The position numbers and the translations under genes are program-made. The notes beneath the pieces were generated by a model that made no database searches, was not told the origin of the DNA, and saw nothing but the letters and a program-made list of their open reading frames with translations. 58,380 nucleotides of DNA from a bacterium. GTDB lineage: Bacteria; Spirochaetota; UBA4802; UBA5550. The stretch is from positions 1 to 58,380 of the forward strand of contig JAAENB010001110.1 of assembly GCA_024224995.1 (NCBI GenBank), written 5' to 3'. Each line of letters begins with the position of its first letter. Position 1 is the stretch's first letter. Below are positions 39,101-45,300 of this stretch, in pieces.

Positions 39101-40797
39101 GTTTTCGAACCCCTTATCTTATGAGGGTAACCGGCATCTTCAGCGGTAGAGTATAACACCTCAAGAAGCAGGCGAAGCTGGGGGTCCATCACCTCAGCTT
39201 CCCGGGGAGAAATATTAAAGAACCGGGCATCGAACATATCAACATCATCAATAAAGCTGCCCCATTTACAATACATCCTGTCGCTAGCATCCCGGTTGGG
39301 ATTAAACCAGGGTTTGAAATCGAAATGATTTGGCGGGATTTCTTTAATAAGATCTTTTTCTTCAACCAGGTTATTCCAAAAGGCAGCAAGGTCGGGAGAA
39401 TCGGCAAACCTGCCAGCCATGCCAACAACAGCAATATCACCGGCCGGAGAACTATCGGCCTTAAACTCTCTCACCGGTAAAGATTCATTGGGTATGGGAA
39501 CAGTAACAGCTTCCGGCCCTTCGGATAATTCACCGCCACCGGCAAGACCCTCAAATTCATTTTTGTATTCGGAAGCGAAATAGGCAGAAAGCTCTTTAAT
39601 ATCTTGATACTCAAAAAACAGCGTAGGGTATAACTCAACACCCAGTTCTTTTTCAATCCCCCTGGATAAGGCAACAAGTTTATTAGAGTCAATTCCCATG
39701 TCGATAAAATTCTTACGAGGATCAAATTTTTTCCCGGAACCATCCAGAAGAGCTTCAACTTTTTTAGCGAGATAACTCTGAATATTAGACTCCAGGTTTT
39801 TGCTTTTATCAAACGGAATACGCAGAATCTCAGAAGCGGAAGAAGATAAACCGGGTTTGGTTCTGCGTTCAAAAGATTCCAGGGAGCTGACGTGCTTGCA
39901 GGTAAAACCTTCCAGGGAAACCAGGACCTGGCCGTTCATGCCGCAAAGCATAATGTCGGCAACAATCAATTCCTGGTTAGTTTTCACAATCCTGGAATAA
40001 GAGAAGCAGGCATTGTCGGGTTTCCCAAAAATACAAATGTCTTTAATCATGAAGGGAATAAAAGAACCGGAAATATCCGGGAGGGCGGAAGTGGCGCTCA
40101 CAATAGCAGCATCCAGGAAAGCGGGATGAATTTCATAATTATAGCCGCTTTTAATAATCTCATCGGTTAAAGATATTTCACCCAGTCTTTCATTACCGCG
40201 AACATAGATCTTTTTAACAGAGTGTAAAGAGGGACCATGCTTAACAGAAACCTCATTTCCATAAATGCCGCCGGATTCAATAATCATATCATTATGGCTA
40301 AAAAAATCCCCCACCACAACGGCAGCAGGCTCGGTAAGAGGCTCAAAAAGATACTCGCCCGAAGCGGTATCGTAAGAAACCTGTTCCGATGTTTTTACAT
40401 ATTTATTCGTAAAAAAACTACGTCCTTCATTCTCTTCGATAAATACATTAATATCAACCATCTCAGATGGTTCCAGGACAACCGGCTCTAAAAATAAAAG
40501 CTTGTGAATATGATTCAGGCTTTTACGGGCATAAAAAGAATACGCCGCTTCAATAGCCAGGCTGCAGTGCGTAACCCCGAGTAAAACCGGCTTATTAAAA
40601 ACAGTATGATCCCGCAGGTACAGTTCATCAAAATCAAAAGTCCTGCTAAAAATACTCTTCGAAGCCAGGTCGATATCCTCCAGGCGCTTTTTTTTACCGC
40701 CTTCCTGCCGGACTTTTTCAATAAGCTCAAACGCCTCAAACCGGCTCATCTCATTCCGCTCAACCTGCTTCAAAATCTCCCGAATATCAATCTTCAC
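19726..40797 (-). CDS. Trans-AT polyketide synthase protein 2 (second half of module 4, modules 5-8, hydrolase)
   Basis: About 7023 residues. An ATG at 40830 opens the frame, but GTG at 40797 is preferred: it has GGGGGTGG in front and overlaps the upstream stop by 11 bases, so translation is coupled. Order (residues from GTG): DH-like 25-310, ACP 335-400; KS 450-875, DH, KR, ACP to 1950; KS 2006-2440, DH, KR, ACP to 3525; KS 3577-4010, DH, KR, C-methyltransferase, ACP to 5490; KS 5548-5975, C-methyltransferase, ACP to 6650; alpha/beta hydrolase 6755-7023. All KS keep Cys and both His; all ACP keep the Ser (for example GFDSI). No AT or ER is present, so malonyl units must be loaded by a separate AT not in this window. 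Codon use drifts from GC-richer (above about 37.6 kb) to AT-rich (below about 35 kb). Confidence 0.93.
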   Translation of the reverse strand: MKIDIREILKQVERNEMSRFEAFELIEKVRQEGGKKKRLEDIDLASKSIFSRTFDFDELYLRDHTVFNKPVLLGVTHCSLAIEAAYSFYARKSLNHIHKLLFLEPVVLEPSEMVDINVFIEENEGRSFFTNKYVKTSEQVSYDTASGEYLFEPLTEPAAVVVGDFFSHNDMIIESGGIYGNEVSVKHGPSLHSVKKIYVRGNERLGEISLTDEIIKSGYNYEIHPAFLDAAIVSATSALPDISGSFIPFMIKDICIFGKPDNACFSYSRIVKTNQELIVADIMLCGMNGQVLVSLEGFTCKHVSSLESFERRTKPGLSSSASEILRIPFDKSKNLESNIQSYLAKKVEALLDGSGKKFDPRKNFIDMGIDSNKLVALSRGIEKELGVELYPTLFFEYQDIKELSAYFASEYKNEFEGLAGGGELSEGPEAVTVPIPNESLPVREFKADSSPAGDIAVVGMAGRFADSPDLAAFWNNLVEEKDLIKEIPPNHFDFKPWFNPNRDASDRMYCKWGSFIDDVDMFDARFFNISPREAEVMDPQLRLLLEVLYSTAEDAGYPHKIRGSKTGMYVGVCFHDYQQEMDRLGKPVAPHDGSGNAATMLANRPSFYFNLKGPSLSVDTACSSSLVALHLACNALKNNECRTAFVAGVNLLLSSWHYRYFCSIGALSPSGRCFTFDKRADGYVPGEGIAAVLLKPLESALRDNDRIHAVIKGSAVNHGGYTPSVTAPSVKLEAEVILDAWKNAGIDPGSIGYIEAHGTGTELGDPVEINALNRAFKQYSGNEPFCAVGSAKAHIGHTEGAAGITGVIKAILSMKHKKIPAMPSFSELNPFIELKDSPLFINHDIIDWNTIDSLPRRAGVSSFGFGGTYAHVVLEEVQCFGSAQHRGSGEELEWLIVLSARNEESLKGYARSFAGFLDSVDPGLLPRIAYTLLVGREVMEVRLAVVVSGVDELREKLTLFCDSAGDVENIFFANTENENEKPGVVVKAEEDSEFLQKVFDDREMDQLALLWVWSTDVDRELFYPGVARQVISLPGYSFARQSYWISESVPQSHKQQAVPSKLHPFIDFNSSTLIEQKFTTRFSGEEFYLADHLVGKLKVLPAVVSIEMARKAGELAGEKNVVKLKNIVWPRSIIWDENFQEVYTCLNPEKDGIGYEVILVGENNERVTYNQGKLIYWDDSAEEAEKEIVDIDAIKKRCPDTMHGEECYSLLKSLGLNLGPGFQVLQEVYSNEIEALSYLMIPEHLKEGFSEFALHPSLMDGALHTIMGFIGKDLESLHIPFAMNEVEILKPLSDVCYAYATVLKSNNGINFDVLKFDIKIMNDAGEVLVKIKNFLPRPFSHKIETAPVNAESKKAEVIYYRSNWVDFELDNTPVKDEFPYYILIFDTDDSLLNALNNAAFKNYEAKESQFILVKPGALYKELAENIYEINPVDYSDYEQLFETIKNKSLIPSKIIHLWSKELLYDKKSLKSDLERGFYSVFSLSKALIELDLKNSIQVLYMYLYHYSNPQPQYAAVSGFAKSIMKESSRVAYKTIGINILAGEEPAGTTSRILDLALKEFQAKDNTGIDIRYEKEARQIKLLEKFDPDSYTKKNSNLKKQLELRESGVYLLTGGTGGLGLIFAEYLAKEFKARLILVGRSELTPGIKSKIEKIESFGSELLYIKADISNREDVKRVILESKSRFSNINGIIHGAGVIRDAYLLKKNKKDIDEVLLPKVFGTLNLDEAAKEENLDFFIMFSSISAVIGNSGQSDYAFASCFMDYFADKRETLRQIGERNGKTVSINWPLWQEGGMKTDKQTAIMLEEGFGLKLLDTETGINAFIKGLHITANQFGIVKGDTQKMRRIRGLEKVFDMKSSSGEARDSKKIISSLPDSSSGEEYLLRMVQKDVIRIASLVLKTDESGILPGGDMSEFGFDSINLTDFANKINKLFCIEITPAILFEYKTITSITHFLLMEFKESFIQYYQEDLAEETHNDKLEWDNLSYENQITKSRFQEKIEKANEFENESIAIIGMSARMPGSENLEIFWKNLETGKNLITEIPSGRWNWKACYGQPAKEINKTNSKWGGFIENIDAFDPLFFNISPKESTFMDPQQRILLETVWHTIEDAGYRPLSLSGSKTGLFIGVSSSDYYSILKEMNSEIEAYTSTGAAHSILVNRVSYVLDIHGPSEPIDTACSSSLVAIHRAVIALRLGDCELAIAGGVNALLSPELFISFSKAGMLSPDGVCKTFDKGANGYVRGEGVGAIFLKPLSLAIEDHDHIYAVIKGAAVNHGGHTNSLTVPNPNAQSDLIVSTYMKAGISPDSITYIETHGTGTELGDPIEINALKKAFSELFELFKKEQDRKDYCGLGAVKTNIGHLEAAAGIAGVLKVLLAMKYKTIPATIHFKEINPYIDLKDSPFYIVKENQQWEHLFDKYNNEIPRRAGVSSFGFGGVNAHIILEEYQDRSFVCKDYEEDISEIFLLSAKNENCLNEYIQIVKEYIQSHYEEINLKDIVYTLQVGRDEFNYRLAVVVNSKDGLIQKLESYLDDEKNVENLFLGNHRSVTKKTAIELNNPDKQYVRQLFDEKKINEIAALWVEGAEIDWNELYNENDRRRISFPGYPFIRQKYWFNKIVGKTDSFNTIRNNIKTLHPLIDSNESTFEKECFKKVFTGDEFYLRDHIVKTEKVLPGVAYLEMARVAGDLANKQSQVKRLSNIVWAKPILFSGIPLEAYICLYPNQGSVHYEVISITKENKNVTHSQGKIIFEDTIENISELIDIKNIKQRCLSKKNGEDCYQLFQKKGLIYGPSFQTIQELYYNEKEALSRLVLHPENVGDSYEFDFHPALMDGALQTVMGLMSNTQKDDSRVYLPFTLGQIDFLRPLPETCYVYAVLLENQPGSESEIRRFNILLIDEASNLLVRMNEFSARAFSPEKEIVIKEEAPQMMFFQRVWGKSNVETGRPDDVLNDFESEVKQSSAELSGNILIFDIDLDFSYTLKKYISNEKDADASVVSVIKGKEFKEIKTNLYEINPKNQEDYQKLLSILEKENLIPSKIIHTWSQRTIFIGIKNLKEQLEEGFYSLFYLSQALLRYIPKRSVQLLYFYSDYEDLEKPHCAALSAFAKTVHLENPGFFYKIITLQPPQKENPINTTSRMLDIVLNEFNSANGLDIEVYYKGDERYLKYFKEFELADDAQQQIELKENGVYLITGGTGGLGLIFAEFLTGKVKAKVILIGRSDLSIQQKRKMRLIKSLGSEVVLFKADISNRKHMKAVIAKVKSRFKKINGIIHCAGVNRDSIILKKTIHELEEVLAPKVYGLLYLDDILKDESFDFVVLFSSITAITGNPGQSDYAFANSFMDNFAKMRNNLCKKGERQGKTLSINWPLWSEGGMKVDEQTEIMLARSMGMNVLEAKEGLSIFIRGLSFAESQFIVIKGARRKIERFLGLEEKNSKRDATRQEINIDKREFFRKIENDLVKVVSAILEVDENDIDIDEDMSEYGFDSISLTEFTNEINEKYKLDITPAIFFEQPSISAFSEYLYEEYKYSLIKYYEVDFVESKSNQSSEIFDEVSKYDGLDNRFQRWNENKQEDDTKFYEKNELIAIIGMCGVMPGSENLEIFWRNLEEGKNLVREIPQSRLSLKNYYDNSSEALNVNSTKWGGFINNVDKFDPGFFSISPREAVLMDPQQRIYLEIIWKTIEDAGYKIADLSGTNTGLFVGVATADYNDLLKDNDVDVDAYTSTGLSHAILANRISYIINISGPSEPINTACSSSLLAVNRAVESIRNKKCDLALAGGVNLMLSPTLFISFGKAGMLSEDGRCKTFDARANGYVRGEGAGAILLKALDKAEKDGDHIYGVIKGIAVNHGGHVNTLTTPNPNAQAEVIINAFKDAGIDPSTITYIEAHGTGTSLGDPAEINGLKKAFSELFKRNGKPLSVKPYCGIGSVKTNIGHLEAAAGIAGIFKVLLSIKNKKLPGNIHFKELNPYIRLEESPFYIIKETESWESLKDNENKIIPRRAGISSFGFGGVNAHVVIEEYVNSFRQTDQQMEKTVLFVLSAANSERLKVYAHRFIDFLDKHELSKDTLALKITLDAIAYTSQIGRDPMEERMALIVSHIKELKERLTQYCNGEKDVNNLYLGNIKQSKIDSKLLLGGRAGEEFLKTVIVDKDYLRLAKLWVSGVEIEWRLLYGEQFPGRITLPTYPFAQERYWISSTSSKSIRSDAYIKILPLVDKIDLKLSIKNGMVFLKSLQRKDLILKDHEVKGELILPGVAFLEMAYSAFSKINDISKYNIEKMAWLQPLVVTEEKKEVRIYIKEENNQLQFKIKSGKNNNLIVHAKGEFKNKVSLEEDNQHISIDRIKSNWTQRVSGDTIYSEFKKVGIRYGSYFQVLEEILINDKEALGVLNMPREYQNELKSYNLHPSLMDGILQTISGIILNHEKKNYRLMLPFSLEKIEIIKSPTIQSFAYVNTIGKNRYNIALLDNNGMVCIKLYDVSLREMKESLRRFFYIPGWMAVPFDSSGKSITISDDREENPNKSIVIIYPKQAYHLNKTIVENHSRDEIIEIELGMKTVKHSETKWIIKTDDPFALDNCFKEIKDIGIVYFLGGIIDGDIDVNNLDELERIQERGLFSLFRIIKSLSQHNFIHQYLQLKVITNDVYQIVREGKNKPYSASLSGLSKSIAKEYPNISISCIDISIEPDSTKVDIRNMVKIIIDEPANSNGNEVLIRNGKRYVRTITPLLLQPVHRLPFKRHGVYFIIGGAGGIGLAFGKYLAEISKARLVLIGRSELNKDQKNKISEIESKGGRVLYEQADITNIESMEKVLEKAKSFFGKIDGVIHSAIVLEDKSIEKMDEETLKLVIAPKVKGSLVLAKLFREESLDFLIFFSSVQSFIGSPGQANYVAACSFKDAFALYLNQELSYPVKIINWGYWGNVGAVASEEYNKRIIEQGIESIDSAEGMEAIKRVVDNDIEQVISFKAKDYVLHKIGVELDKRVEVYKKTIPSVIEKLSDNCGILDSATIDLSEFNNCFAEIEKFGQFLLLAEFNKIGVFSLAGDIFDKEQVKNLLSIIPRYYQLFDSLLDILAFAGFIKVDNMQIVSLPMVDDEHVKNELMSLENKRVFLIKKFPEIEAYINLLWICVSNFHEILKGNIPATEIIFPASSMKLVERIYKGNAVADYYNNMIVHDIREYIKIRLSMNEKCLIKILEIGAGTGGTSFLLFNGIKEYGKNLQYFYTDVSQAFIQYGKKEYNPDYPFTDYKVLDIEKDIREQGFVYGDFDLVIAANVLHAAKNLRNSLRNVKALLKHSGCLVLNELTSIQSFTTLTFGLLDGWWNYEDEEERLKGAPLLNLEMWKRVLREEGFDRIITQGSSILGKDRFSQNIIIAESNGVSKLPVLNQNDIIKMNKVDNVRIYQSMSTVDSKEEDRFNSPVTGEEDLIRFIKVKVLNIIASTLSMNIEDIDQEKPFSDYGVDSINGIELINKINETFKIDLRTTIFFDYTNIIDLSGYIFNHYRSEVIKKSRIQYDDISLGKNSKNIEIHKMYQSDPKNKSLQKENDFLLDLKSYEAKKQVGQNIAIIGISGRFPGAKNINEFWQNLSEGISSIVEVPEKRWNIEEYYDPDPQNLRKTYCKWGGFLEDIDMFDPLFFNISGKEAELTDPQQRLFLEECWNAFEDAGYAKEKISNTKCGVFVGVTTSDYLNKMHEEGVEKHAQSFWGNASSIVAARISYFFNLKGPSISIDTACSSSLVAVHYAVQSILNNESEFAIAGGVFICTTPEFFVLSSNAGMLSPEGRCKTFDQSADGFVPGEGVGVVVLKPLESALRDNDNIYAIIKGSGTNQDGKTNGITAPSTISQMKLEADIYKKFGINPETISYVEAHGTGTKLGDPIEIDALTNSFRKYTDKKQYCAIGSVKTNIGHAVTAAGIASILKVVLAFKNKKIFPSLNYIKENEHLNLKESPFYVNTTLIDWKVEKDIPRRAAISSFGIGGSNAHMVLEEMPSNSNQEFSFGNFYSIIPFSAKTELSLTHKIEDIAQWLEQEDKHSIDNLAYMLQVGRTHFSYRSGFIVRGVDDLKQKLKMFLKGEVVEDCLISSQEESILISESSSNEELENLLKELRSTDLLSKSGYKEKLLVLADLYIKGHHINWEALWLDRNYYRIPLPSYPFDRDRYWIKRVPNKKLYIPSSQNIPSIVDNISCRIEPLQDEMIIARAFREIEHFGQYLLLNAFRKMGVFNHKNENYDKLVLREQLNIEPRYYPLYDALLVMLASSGFIQIEHHSITTFSLVEKEEFKNDSVSLNEKKDYLLESYSVLAAYINLIWICLIDYPAILTGKTLATDIIFPNSSMELVEKIYKENSFADYFNHQVVHAIRSYIDFILPRLEKGKKIRILEIGAGTGGTSSFVFKAIDEYKENIEYYYTDISSAFLIYGKEEYGLSFPSIKFQRLNIEKDPKEQGFKTGDFDILIGSNVLHATKRIRNTLRNAKILLKTNGWLVINEMTKIQNFATLTFGLLEGWWAFEDEENRVERAPLLTLSMWKRLLSEEGYDRVIVLGSESTKQDNLPQHVLIAESNGTLIENQERSHDKQFSKEISSLTNQRKEIKYNRKEENNEIIKDKIIESLSEVLRIENSKFGFNDSYLDFGIDSILAINIINKINEKLAIDLKTVDLFNYSTISELTSYIAGEFYHNIGCDDGAMDRKKKNSTPKSDFHKQKIISVEADRLLEDSISIIDISPKENIINTLYNYKINSKKRGGEFITGKNILNEYLDLIMKLDKKMVNLLVKTSSNIKMEVVMSGSGIPILLIPGLGMTAPIWLYQFKDWSSQYKLIVVHKPGHGLSERSDDVSPDAISTEIIELLNELDIKCPIHVIGTSYGGIVAQAFVEKNKDRILSLTLSNSFYQGNPEMLKSMSVENILEILAKRTKNDMDNVVKNTNSKRIKKKYDSYYNLIMKSNYIDPIMAFKYVDELIKLTAVDLLKQIEIPTLILSGKLDVFASYDLQVLKSKFRNFQYFEISDAGHYPYITHNRKFNKRVMDFIQEQEAKTTKNLG
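24330..30065 (-). other. PKS module 7 (KS-DH-KR-cMT-ACP)
   Basis: KS with NTACSSS (near 29555; the residue before TACSSS is Asn instead of Asp), DH with DHEVKGELILPG and LMDGILQ, KR with GGAGGIG (near 26590), LED and QANYVAACSF, a C-methyltransferase with ILEIGAGTGGTS (about 25215-25250) and ACP GVDSI (near 24450). Predicted unit: alpha-methyl, alpha-beta unsaturated. The methyltransferase is a close paralogue of the one in module 8. Confidence 0.82.
30220..34780 (-). other. PKS module 6 (KS-DH-KR-ACP)
   Basis: KS with DTACSSS (near 34265), DH with DHIVKTEKVLPG and LMDGALQ, KR with TGGTGGLG (near 31225), NRD (the Asp typical of B-type KR) and SDYAFANSF, ACP GFDSI (near 30350). All catalytic residues I looked for are present. 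Predicted unit: trans double bond. Confidence 0.82.
34930..39450 (-). other. PKS module 5 (KS-DH-KR-ACP)
   Basis: KS with DTACSSS (near 38935) and the variant KAHIGHTEG in place of KTNIGHLEA, DH with DHLVGKLKVLP and LMDGALH, KR with TGGTGGLG (near 35955), IRD and SDYAFASCF, ACP GFDSI (near 35050). The KS-DH linker carries the 38-bp repeat at 38135-38172. Predicted unit: trans double bond. Confidence 0.82.
38135..38172. repeat. 38-bp REP-like repeat inside PKS coding sequence, copy 1
   Basis: Plus-strand GAACCCCTGTGCTGAGCGGA continuing to 38172; it matches 42475-42512 at 36 of 38 bases. It sits just after the KS of module 5 and is translated as QCFGSAQHRG. The other copy is read in a different frame, so the match is a DNA repeat rather than protein homology. 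Confidence 0.85.
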
Positions 40798-42315
40798 GCT
40801 TTCCACCCCCGGGCAGAAACTCACTATCATGTTTACTAATCAGGTCGATACCATCATCGGAAGAGACATTCCCCTCTTCTATATCTTTGAGCAGGTCCAT
40901 GTAGAAGGCACCGTCGAAGCCGCCAAAGAGCGCGGTTTCGTCCACGATCTTTTTTCCCAGCCAGAACCGTTTCCGGTTAAACTGCGGAGGCGGAAGAGGC
41001 GAGCGCCGGGCAATGAACCCGGGAAAGTCGGCGGAAGAGAATTCCTGAATAACGATATGGCAGTTGGTACCGCCGAAGCCGAAGGAAGAGATCCCGGCAC
41101 GGCGGACACCGGCACGGGGAGACCAGGGAATGAGCCTGGAATTGGGAAAGAACGGAGACCCGGGAAAATTAAAACGCGGATGAGGCGAGCCGCAATGAAT
41201 GGAAGGCGGGATCTCCCGGTGTTCGAGAGAGAGCAGCACTTTAATAAAACCGGCAATACCGGCAGCATGAAGAAGATGCCCGATATTGGATTTAACAGAG
41301 CCCAGGGCGCAAAAGCCGTTTTCGGAAGAAAAGAACCGGAGCACTTCGGACGCGGCTTTCACTTCAATAGGATCGCCCAGAAGCGTACCGGAGCCGTGCG
41401 CTTCCAAAAAGCTAACGGAAGAAGGATCAATACCGGCAGAGTCAAAGGCACCGGCAATAACCTGTTTCTGGGTCTCGCGGTTGGGAGTAGTAAGCCCCAT
41501 GGTATGCCCGTCGTTATTCACGGCAGAGCCCAGGATAACACCTAAAATGCGGTCACCGTCGGCAACTGCTTTATCCAGGGATTTAAGCAGCACCAGGCCC
41601 GCGCCTTCGCCCAGGGCAAACCCGTCGGCGTTGGCGTCAAAGACCCTGGTTTTCCCATCGGGAGAAAGAACCCCGGCTTTGGAAAAGCCGATAAAAGGGT
41701 CGGCATCAATAAGGAGTTCAACCCCGCCGGCAACAGCCAGGTCCGACTCGCCGGAGCGAATAGAGAGACAGGCGTTATGGATAGCAACAAGGGCGGAAGA
41801 GCAGGCAGTATCAATGGTGTACGAAGGCCCGGTAAGATTATAAAAATCGGAGATCCGTGAAGCCAGCATATTCTGGATACGGTTAACAATATAGCGCTTC
41901 ATCATATTGGGAGAGAGAAAATCTTTATGGGATTCAACATACCTGCTTTCGGCACCGCCCACAAAGACAGCGGTATTGGAGCCGGAAATATCATCACGGG
42001 AAAACCCGGCCCGGGAAAAAAGCTCAAGCGAGAGTTCCAGCAGTATCCGCTGTGCCGGGTCCATGGCAAGGGCATCGTCATTGGAGATATTAAAAAGCCC
42101 TGCATCAAAAAGATCAATCCCTTTAATAAGACCGGCCCATTTGGAATAGGATTTCCCGGGATCATCTTTATTGGCGGAAAAGAACCGGTCAAAATCAAAC
42201 CGGGCCGCAGGCACGGAAGAAACGGAGTCCTTCCCATTTTTCAAATTAAACCAGAACTCCTCAACAGAAGAAGCCCCTGGAAACCTGCCGGCCATACCAA
42301 CAACAGCAATCCGGT
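39590..42315 (-). other. PKS module 4, split between the two proteins (KS | DH-like, ACP)
   Basis: The KS ends protein 1 (DTACSSA near 41805, EAHGSG, SNIGHLLHAAG: Cys and both His kept). After a 75-residue tail, protein 2 opens with a DH-like domain and ACP (GIDSN near 39700). The DH keeps His (DHTVFN) and Asp (FLDAAI) but lacks the Pro nine residues after His and the Gln/His four residues after Asp that the other six DH domains have. No KR is present. This resembles split dehydrating or double-bond-shifting modules of trans-AT PKSs; its true role is undecided. Confidence 0.75.
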
Positions 42316-45300
42316 TTTCCCCACGGTTTGCCCCGCCTCTCCCCAGAAAAGCCCGCCTGGATAAACTCCTGCCGCGAACACGAGCAACTCTCTCCCCTTG
42401 CACCGTGCCCCTTTCACCTTTAACCTCAGCCCCAGGCCGCCGAACCTCTTCTCTTATCTTCTCCCCTGAACCTTGAACCCCTGTGCTGAGCGGAGCCGAA
42501 GTATCGAACCTCGAACCTCGAACCTCAGCCGCAGGCTGTCCCCCGATCCCAAGATCAACAAGCCGCCCTGCAAGCGCGCGAATAGAACTAAACTCCAGAA
42601 CAATCGACGCCTCCACCGGCGTCTTAAACTCATCTTCCATCGCGTTCAACAGCTGCATAAGCGCCATAGAATCCACCCCAAACTCACTCACCTCACTCTC
42701 AACATCCAGATCCTCTTCATTTATCTTAAGAATCCGCGAAAGCATCCCAACAATAATCCTCTCAACATCTTGTTGAACCACGGCCCCGGGCCGCTCCACT
42801 TTGCCCTCGGCCGCAGGCCTCCGCACCTCTTGCACCTTTTCCCTTGTACCCTGTTCCTCCCTTATCTTAAAAACATACCGAATCTTTTCCGTATTACCAT
42901 CAATAACAATCACCTGCGGCTCGCCGCACCGAAGAGCAACCAGGAAGGCCTCAATACCAGCCTCAGACTCAAGCAGTTTCATACCGGTCTTTTTTTCCAT
43001 TAAGATGCGGGAAGACTCGTGCACCTGCATACCGCCCTCTTTCCACAGGGGCCAGTTAATAGAGACAGACACACCGGAGCGGGCACCCTCATCAACAAGG
43101 CGGGCACGGGACCGGGCGAAATTATCCAGGAAGCAGTTAGCAGCAGCGTAATCGCCCTGGCCCAGGTTGCCTAACACGGAAACAACCGAAGAGAAGAGCA
43201 CAAAAAAATCAAGGGGCAGATCTCTGGTAAGTTCATCGAGCACAACAGAGCCGGAAACTTTCGGAGCCAGAACCCGGGAAAAGGCGTCAGGAACTTTTTT
43301 AAGAATAAGAGAGTCTTCAATAACACCGGCAGAATGAATAACACCGTTAACAGCGCCAAACTTCTCAAGCGCGCCGGAAACGGCTTTAGCCACGCTCTTA
43401 CGGGACGAAACATCGGCCTTCACGTACATCACCTTCGCGCCCAGGCTAACGAGCTTTTTCAGCTCCGCCTTTCTTTCGGGAGAAAGCTTAGACCTGCCGA
43501 GAATCACCAGCCTGGCCTTAAACTTCTCAGCCAGGAACCGGGCAAAAATAAGCCCCAGCCCGCCGGTCCCCCCGGAAATAATATACACACCGCCCTGTTT
43601 AATGGGCACCTCTTTTTTAAGAGCGGAACCATAATCAATATGTTCAAACCCCCGAATAAAGCGCGACCCCCGCTGCAGCGCCACCCCGTCAATAACAGAA
43701 ACAACCGGATCACCGGGAAACTCATACCGCGCTTCAATGCTGTCTTTTTTCGCGCCGGAAAACTCAGCAAAAGCAATGCCAACAATCTCAGGAGCGGAAA
43801 TTTCTTCGTTCAGAGCAAGCGAATGAAACTCATACCGCGGATTCTCCAGCACCAGGGTCTTCATAAACCCCGCAGCCATCCCTGCGGCCGCGACCAGACC
43901 CGGCTCACCCTCAACGGCCGGAGACCGGCTAACATAAAGAAGCCGCACCCGCGCCTTGATCTTCATTTCCATAAGGGCTTTACTGATATTAAAGAGGGAA
44001 TTAATACCCCGGTCGATCTGTTCCGGAAGGGAAGCAGGCCCGGGAGAATTCCAGAGATGGAGAATATATTTGGGAGCGACATTAATAGAAAGCAGGGAAA
44101 CAAAGAGTTTATCATAGTCGTCTGGCGAAGCCGGGTTAACGGTAAACACATTATCCGAGGACGCGGAAAAGCCCGGACCCGGTTTAACCAGAACGGAACG
44201 GATATTCATACTCCGGCATTCATTAATAACATCGTCACCGGAATCAAAAACAATCACCGGCGTAATATCTTCGGCAAAGCCCGGAGAGACATCTTTCTTA
44301 ATCCACACCGGTTTATAATAAATACCCCGGGCAAAAGAAGAAGCATCATGCTGATAATCACCGGCAGCGGTCTCTTCACTCACGGCAGGAGCAGCAACCT
44401 GTACAGGCTCCACGACCCTGGCGGGCTCCGCGAGCCTGGCAGGGTCCGCGACTCTGGCTATAAAATCAGAAATCCGCGCAACAGGCAGGCCGTCCCTGTC
44501 GGAAATAGTAAGATTAAAACGGACAGACCCGCTCTTTTCCGGGGACAAAAGCAGAACATGAACATAACAGGTCCGGGGCATGGGCCGGAAGATCTCAAGT
44601 TCTTTGAGATAAAAAGGAACAAAGAGTTTCAAGTCACTTAAGGAACGGTTAACCACGGCAGCAGCCTGGAAGGCACCGTCCAGGAGCGAAGGAAAAAGAA
44701 CAAACTCCCCGGAGCCGGGAACCTCGCCCGTGTTAATACCGGGCAATTTCAGCTTCGCCAGAACTTCATTTTCACCGGCAAACAATTCAACAAGCGGACG
44801 AAAAGAGGGACCATAAGAAAGCCCAACCCGTTCAAAAGCCCGGTACAGCTCACCCGGATCAACAGCATGAGGAGTACGCTTACGAACAGCATCCAGATCA
44901 ATCCCCAAACCATCCCCTTGCACCTTTTCCCTTTCACCTTGCTCCTGGGCCTCAGGCCCATACTCAATCCGGCCTCCGGCGTGAACAACCCCGTCCGGAT
45001 CGGACCCGGAATCGGGACCGGAACCGGCAACTTCAAATTCAAGACCGTCAACAAGGGGGAACAGGAAAACAGAAACATCCCGGGAAAGACGAATATCACC
45101 CTCGCCATTCCCAACAGAGACCGGCACCGTCCAGGAGCACTGCTTAAGAAACCGGACCCGGGACTGCGGCATAGCAAGCTCACCGGCAGCGCGGGCCAGT
45201 TCAAGAAAGGCAGCGCCCGGAAGAACGCGTTTGTCCATAACAACATGATCCCTGAGAAAATATTCATCGGCACGGAAACACTTGCGGTAGACCTGTTCAT

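Noticed and set aside
41035..42315. KS4 as a catalytically dead, non-elongating KS
   Set aside because: DTACSSA, EAHGSG and NIGH are all kept, so loss of activity cannot be claimed from the sequence.
42471..42540. Heptamer array as a CRISPR or a phase-variable promoter
   Set aside because: Units are contiguous seven-base repeats without spacers and lie inside a coding linker.
43334..44641. A 435-codon open frame on the plus strand opposite PKS module 3
   Set aside because: It is antisense to a clearly coding, motif-bearing PKS frame in GC-rich DNA, has low-complexity composition and no recognisable domain. The same applies to the 392-codon frame at 48911-50089 and other plus-strand frames.
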